From Pyxicephalus adspersus (taxonomy: Eukaryota > Chordata > Amphibia > Anura > Pyxicephalidae), in the NCBI RefSeq assembly GCF_032062135.1, contig NC_092859.1:42603521-42667520 (forward strand): a DNA stretch of 64,000 bases, in the 5' to 3' direction. Below the pieces are notes generated by a model. It was not told the DNA's origin. It did not search any database and was given only the letters and a program-made list of their open reading frames with translations. The position numbers and the translations under genes are program-made. Of this stretch, positions 59,285 to 64,000 are shown piece by piece (within the stretch, counting starts at the first letter, position 1; every line of letters begins with the position of its first letter).

Positions 59285-61330
59285 GGGCTCCCATGTCTGT
59301 GTTAGCTTGGGCCCATATATGAGCATTTTCCTGTACATGGCAGAAAATAAAAAGAAGGCACAAAAACCTTGGTACAATTTGCTTCAACAAGGGAAAAAAA
59401 AAAATCCTTCCTGATTCCATAAGGCAATTGGATGTTCCCTGGATCAACAGTCTCTGTTATCTTTACTTTAAAGCCTTAACACCCAATTTTATTCTGTTCT
59501 TCTAGAAAAGCATCCAGCTTTTACTTATAGCAATCTATAGTAATTGCTGAAACTACTTCCTGAAGGAGCTGATTCCACATTTTCACATACCTTACAGTTC
59601 AGATAATCCAGGGGTCGGCAAACTCCGGCCTTTAGGCCAGACACGGCCTAGCCAGGAGTTCATTCTGGCCTAACAGGTTCGTTTCGGAGCCACAGGTTGC
59701 CGGTCGGACCTGCCAGGGGCGTTAGGAACTACTGGAGCCAGAAGCGCTCCAGAGCCGCCTCCTTGCTGTTGCTCCCCTATTTACCGCGGCCACCGTTCAT
59801 ATGCTGCTGCCGCGGTTATTAGGGAATGCTCCCTGAAGGTAAATCCCTCTCCTCCGTAATGCATACGGAGGAGAGGGATTTCACTTCAGGGGGCGTTCCC
59901 TGGTGGTAGGCGGAGCCATTAGAGGGGGACTCAGAGTCTGGCCTAGTGTACTCCCGCCCACCCCATAAATGGCCTAGTGGCCATAAAAGTTTGCGGACCT
60001 CTGAGCTAATCTCGCCTCATGGCTGGCCCTCTGTTCCTTTTATTAGTTTAGTTGCTCTTCTCTGCACTCTCCCCATTTCTACAATGTCCTTTTTGTGAAC
60101 TGGTGCCTAAAACTGGACTGCATATTCCAGATGTGGTCTGACTAATGCTTTTTACAGGGGCAGGATTATGTCTCCATCTCTTGGCATTGCATGCTGTTAT
60201 TAGGTCTATGATCCACCAGAACCCCCAGATCCTTTTCCATTTCTGACCCCCCAAATATATTCCTCCTAGACAGTATGAAGCATGCCCCCAAGTGCATAAC
60301 TTTACATTTATCTATATTAAATGTCATTTGCCACTTGGCTGCCCTATCAAACAGTACATGCAGGTCTGTTTGTAGATTATAGACATTCTGCATGGACTTA
60401 ATTCCATTACATAGTTGTAGGTACATGGTGTCATCTGCAAACACAGAAATGGTACTTTTAATCCCAAACTCTATATAATTTTTAAAGATAATCAGTAAAG
60501 GTCCCAACACTGAACCCTGGGGTACACCACTAATAACCTTAGACCATTCAGAGAATGAATCATTAATTACAACTCTCTGGATGAGGTCTTTAGGCCAGTT
60601 CTCTATCCATTTACAGATTGACTTTTCTACACCTATTGACCCTAACTTGCATAATAACCGTCTGTGGGGTACAGTGTCAAATGCTTTAGCAAAGTCCAAG
60701 TACACTATATCAACTGCTATTCCACTGTCTACCTGTTTACTTACTTTCTCATAAAAAGAGTACATTTGTTCGACAACTTTGGTCTTTCTTGAAGCCATGC
60801 TATCACTGATAATATTATTTTTAGCAGAAACTCCTCTATGTGGTTCTTTATCAAACTCTCTAGAACCTTTCCAACTATGGACGGTAAACTAACTGGTCTG
60901 TAGTTACCTGGTAATGACTTTGCTCTCTTTTTGAAGATAGGAACCACATTGGCCTTACGCCAATCCACTGGTACAGTGGCTAAAGTGACTAAGAGTCAGT
61001 GACTAAAGTCTTTAAAAATTAGAAATAATGGCTTTGAAATAACAGAGCCCAACTGTTTCTCAATAATATTAATTTTCAGCCATTGTAACTCATTTAAGGC
61101 ATTGACATTGCTATTATGAATTTTGCCATTTTCCTTTGTGTACACAGAGCTAAAAAAAAAAATTTGGTGAATCTGCCTTTTTTTTTTATCCCTAGTTACC
61201 AAACAGAGATATCCTTTAAGGGACCTACATGCTCAAATCTGATCTTTTTGCTAATACTATATTTAACATTTTTTTGGAGGGTTGCCTTAGTTTCTTTTGC
61301 AGTCTGTTTTTCATTTTGAAGTTTTTCTGC
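59285..61330 (-). mobile_element. CR1-like LINE, 5'-truncated, reverse transcriptase decayed
   Basis: Minus-strand order: VTRDKKKRQIHQIF (about 61200), then DWRKANVVPIFKKRAKSLPG and NYRPVSLPSIVGKVLE, then VDIVYLDFAKAFDTVPHRRL, SGVPQGSVLGPLL, the catalytic FADDTMYLQL, KCKVMHLG and EKDLGVLVDHRPN. These are the ordered CR1-type RT blocks. A frameshift separates the first block from the 210-codon main ORF. Past 60166 the frame shifts again and the C-terminal region and 3'UTR continue to about 59285, interrupted by a hAT MITE. Confidence 0.88.
59609..60003. mobile_element. hAT MITE inserted in the CR1-like LINE
   Basis: The left end CAGGGGTCGGCAAACTCCGG and right end AAAGTTTGCGGACCTCTG are inverted. 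Flanking octamers AGATAATC and AGCTAATC differ at one base. LINE sequence resumes on the far side, so this insertion is younger than the LINE. Same family as the element at 5611. Confidence 0.88.
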
Positions 61331-61564
61331 TAAATCATCGGACATTTACCACCACTGTTTATCAAGTCATTGGACATTTATCACTGTCTTTTCTGCAAAT
61401 AAACTAAAAGGAACATTTACCCCTGTTAACCAATACATGTGTGTGTGTGATCTCCTGGTTAATCACTATCAAGATTCCCTCAAACAGAGCTTTCCATTCA
61501 GAAGGCTGACAGTATCAATCCGCCCACTATAAGCTCGGGAGGGAAACCCTTAACCCTTGAGGTA

Positions 61565-62289
61565 ATGGCCCAGCAACTTTCCAGCCTTACTCAAGCAGTA
61601 CAGAATCTGCATTGGGGGTAGTCGCAACTCGAGTACCGACTAGATACCCTCCAGAATTGTATGACAGCCAGCCAAAGCTTTGAGGTAGCCTCCGCTGCGA
61701 ACTCTGCTTCCCCGGGTTCTGTGGCCCTTGCACCCACGGGCCGCAAACTCAAGGTCCCTTTTCTGGAATACTTTAATGGAGAACGAAAAACTTCCGATCT
61801 TTCAAGAATTGTTGCCAGTTGCTTTTTGACTTACAACCACGAACATACCCGACGGATGTTATACAGGTCAAAGTGGTGATCTCACTACTGGGGGGGGAAC
61901 CGCAGGCATAAGCTTTCCGCTTGATTGAGAAAGGTGACCCCTTTCTCCACTCCTTGCATAGTTTTCTCAATTCTATGGGTGCCGTGTATTATGACCCTAG
62001 TTGTGCAGCCTCAGCAGAATTAACCCTGTGCAGATTACACCAAGGCTACCGTCCTGTTGAAGACTACATTGCAGAGTTTAGAGTGGCCTCTGCAGACACA
62101 TCTTGGAGTGAAGCAGCACTCCGCTTCCAATTTCGCCAAGGTCTTTCTGGACTGATCAAGGATGATCCAGCCCATGTCTCCAACCCTAGGTCTTTGAATG
62201 ACCTTGTCATGTTTGTGACCCAGACGGATTGTCGTCTGAGAGAGAGAGAGACTGTGAGAAAAGGGACATTGTCAAAACCTCCAGTCTAG
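61565..62289 (+). pseudogene. gypsy gag remnant
   Basis: It starts MAQQLSSLTQAVQNLHWG, then an in-frame TAG, then KLKVPFLEYFNGERK. A frameshift near 61880 leads to VISLLGGEPQA, RLIEKGDPFLHSLHSFLNS and RLHQGYRPVEDYIAEFRVAS, then FRQGLSGLIKD. These are the capsid-like blocks of Sushi-type Gag. No CCHC zinc knuckle is visible; an inverted repeat segment takes its place. Confidence 0.85.
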
Positions 62290-62310
62290 TACGGCTGCAA
62301 GCTCAACTAA

Positions 62311-62440
62311 TAAATGTCATCCTTCAGAAAGGAGAGCTCTGTTCAAGAGAATTGTGATGGTGATTAACTGGGAGATCCCACACACATGTATTGGTTAATG
62401 GGTAAATGTCCCTTTTAGTTTATTTGCAGAAAAGATAGTG
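62311..62440. repeat. inverted copy of the pre-gag segment, between gag and protease
   Basis: About 130 bases forming the reverse complement of 61381-61516. Diagnostic words in the right arm: CACACATGTATTGGTTAATG and CTTTTAGTTTATTTGCAGAA. The left arm has the inverse (TTCTGCAAATAAACTAAAAG, TTAACCAATACATGTGTGTG). The two arms differ by scattered substitutions and small indels. Confidence 0.85.
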
Positions 62441-62632
62441 GTAGACCTCGCTGAGACCAACGCAAATATTGATTCTGGCACAACTCATTGTTTCATGGAC
62501 ATACAATTCGCCCACGCTCATGGAATCCCAGTTCAAGAGAAAAGCCTTCCCATCGTTATTTTTTTGGCCGACGGTTCCACTTCCTGTAACGGGCCAATTA
62601 CCACTTGTACTACCTCCAATGGAGGTACATAA
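62438..62632 (+). pseudogene. gypsy aspartic protease remnant
   Basis: Contains IDSGTTHCFMD (consensus DSGA/T with FMD following) and AHAHGIPVQEKSLPIVIFLA. A frameshift near 62600 links it to HHEHLSFDLLPSQIFPVILG then LSWLQIHDPDIHW, the typical end of the Sushi-type protease domain. Confidence 0.8.
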
Positions 62633-62639
62633 ACCTTCG

Positions 62640-64000
62640 GGACATCATGAGCACCTATCCTTTGACTTGCTACCTTCACAAATATTTCCAGTTATTTTGG
62701 GACTATCTTGGCTGCAGATCCATGATCCCGATATCCACTGGTGTAAGGGTACCTTTTCTTTTTCTTCTATGTTTTTCCAGCAGAAATGTTTCCGGGAGAC
62801 CAAAGAATCCTTAGTTGTGGCCACCTTGTCTTTGGAACAGGAAGCATTAATCCCAGAGGTGTACAGAGAATTCTTAGATGTCTTCAATTCAAAAAGGGCC
62901 GATACCTTGCCCCCTCATAGGCTATATGACTGACCTAATGACCTCTTGCCAGGGTCTACTATACCTTATAGCCACATTTTCCCACTCTCCGATCCAGAAC
63001 TCCTTGCACTGAAAACCTACATTGAAGAAAACCTCGCCAAGGGATTCATCTGAACTTCACGCTCACCAGCCGGAGCGGGTATCTTCTTTGTCGAATAAAG
63101 GACAGTTCACTGCGACCATGTGTCGATTATCGTGCTCTGAACCAGATAACCATCAAGAACCGATACCCACTTCCCCTGATATCTGAACTATTCCAAAGGC
63201 TCCGTACAGCAAGAATATTTACCAGGTTAGATGTCCACGGGGCATACAATTTGATCCACATTAGACAGGGGGATTTACGGGCATTTTGAGTATCTAGTAA
63301 TGACCTTCGGGCTGTGTAAAGCCCCAGCGACCTTTCCTCTCTTACGTTTTGTTAATGACATTTTTAAAGACATACTGGGCGTATATGTCGTGGTCTTACT
63401 GGACGACATTCTGATCTTTTCAGATTTCCTCGAGGAGCACCGTGAACAAGTAAATTAGGTTCTTACTCAACTCCGGCAGAATCATCTTTTCGCAAAGATT
63501 GAAACATGTGAATTTGAGAAGGATCAAGTACACTTCCTAGGCTTGGATATCGCCATGGACCAAAGGTTTCGGCTGTCCTTGATTGGCCCGTCCCAACATC
63601 TCGCAAGGAGGTCCAGCGATTCCTAGGCTTCTCAAATTTCTATCGGAAATTCATCTGAGAATCTTAATGCATTCTCCGACCTTTGACCGATTTAACTCGG
63701 AAACAGAAGATTTTCCAATGGAACAATAATGCCCAGCAGGCATTCCAGCATCTGAAGACACAATTTACCACCGCTCCTATGTTGGCACATCCAGACCCTA
63801 ACTTGCCTTGTAGGCAGTGGATGCGTCCGAGCAAGCTGTTGGTGCCAATTTGTCTCAGAGACAAAGTGAGAAGCAAATTCTGCATCCTCTAGCCTTTTTC
63901 TCGTCTTCCGAAATTATCGTCTTCCGAGTGCAATTACGATGTGGGGGACAGAGAGCTACTTGCAATTAAGTTAGCCCTGGAGGAGTGGAGATATCTCCTA
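62640..64000 (+). pseudogene. gypsy reverse transcriptase and RNase H remnant (cut by window edge)
   Basis: In order but across several frames: [71 protein letters not shown], then [20 protein letters not shown] (catalytic box with Leu where Tyr is usual). RVQRFLGF-type block [16 protein letters not shown] and AFQHLKTQFTTAPMLAHPDP follow, then VDASEQAVGANLSQR of RNase H. Multiple stops. Confidence 0.85.

Larger units (their letters stand above)
61335..64000 (+). mobile_element. Ty3/gypsy (Sushi-like) retroelement, decayed, runs off right edge
   Basis: Gag, protease, reverse transcriptase and the start of RNase H occur in the usual order on the plus strand, with repeated stops and frame changes. 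The 61335-61520 segment before gag may be LTR or leader sequence. The 3' part is outside the window. The Gag and protease style matches the Sushi/Mart-related chromovirus-like lineage. Not functional as it stands. Confidence 0.88.

Overview
This is a stretch of vertebrate nuclear DNA, almost certainly from a frog. Genes are split by long GT-AG introns. The repeats include CR1-like and L1-like LINEs, many hAT, piggyBac-like and TA-target MITEs, and a recurring element ending in a 'GGCGCTATATAAATCCTGTTT' type tail followed by (AAT)n. That repeat mix suggests an anuran, probably ranoid; the assignment is an inference from repeat style, not from a search.

Two protein-coding genes can be supported, both on the minus strand. 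At the left edge (1-2567) are three exons of a membrane-anchored catechol-O-methyltransferase-like protein, cut by the window boundary. From 12753 to 34291 lies a complete 12-exon dele1 gene. Its exons all join in frame through GT-AG sites and encode 519 residues. The product has a mitochondrial-type N-terminus, a hydrophobic segment, SEL1/TPR repeats and the family's characteristic C-terminal tail. Its promoter (about 34292-34421) has NRF1-like, GC-box and ETS-like motifs, and the leader can encode a 12-codon uORF whose stop sits two bases before the start codon.

The space between the genes (2.6-12.7 kb) and the dele1 introns hold transposon remains: a hAT copy with a BED-finger-like coding remnant (5.6-6.1 kb), an L1-like ORF2 end (16.1-16.9 kb), hAT MITEs (29.0, 32.2 and 33.1 kb), TA-target MITEs and microsatellites.

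From 34.4 to 59.3 kb no gene was found. This region has two piggyBac-like TTAA elements (one with stacked perfect hairpins), several foldback/MITE elements, a decayed Tc1 transposase, a hAT MITE with a perfect 8-bp duplication, an old tandem repeat of about 33 bp, and two repeat-poor stretches that could be conserved non-coding DNA. From memory, DELE1 in mammals lies next to PCDH1, transcribed divergently. The gene-free right side could therefore be upstream of a PCDH1 orthologue beyond the window; this is not shown by the sequence.

The right end (59.3-64 kb) is a stack of retroelements: a 5'-truncated CR1-like LINE on the minus strand, interrupted by a hAT MITE, followed by a decayed Ty3/gypsy (Sushi-like) element on the plus strand running off the edge. 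I found no rRNA, tRNA, CRISPR array or operon-like system, and nothing that amounts to a new biological system. The points most worth checking are the altered catalytic residues in the COMT-like protein, the dele1 uORF, and the inverted repeat inside the gypsy element.
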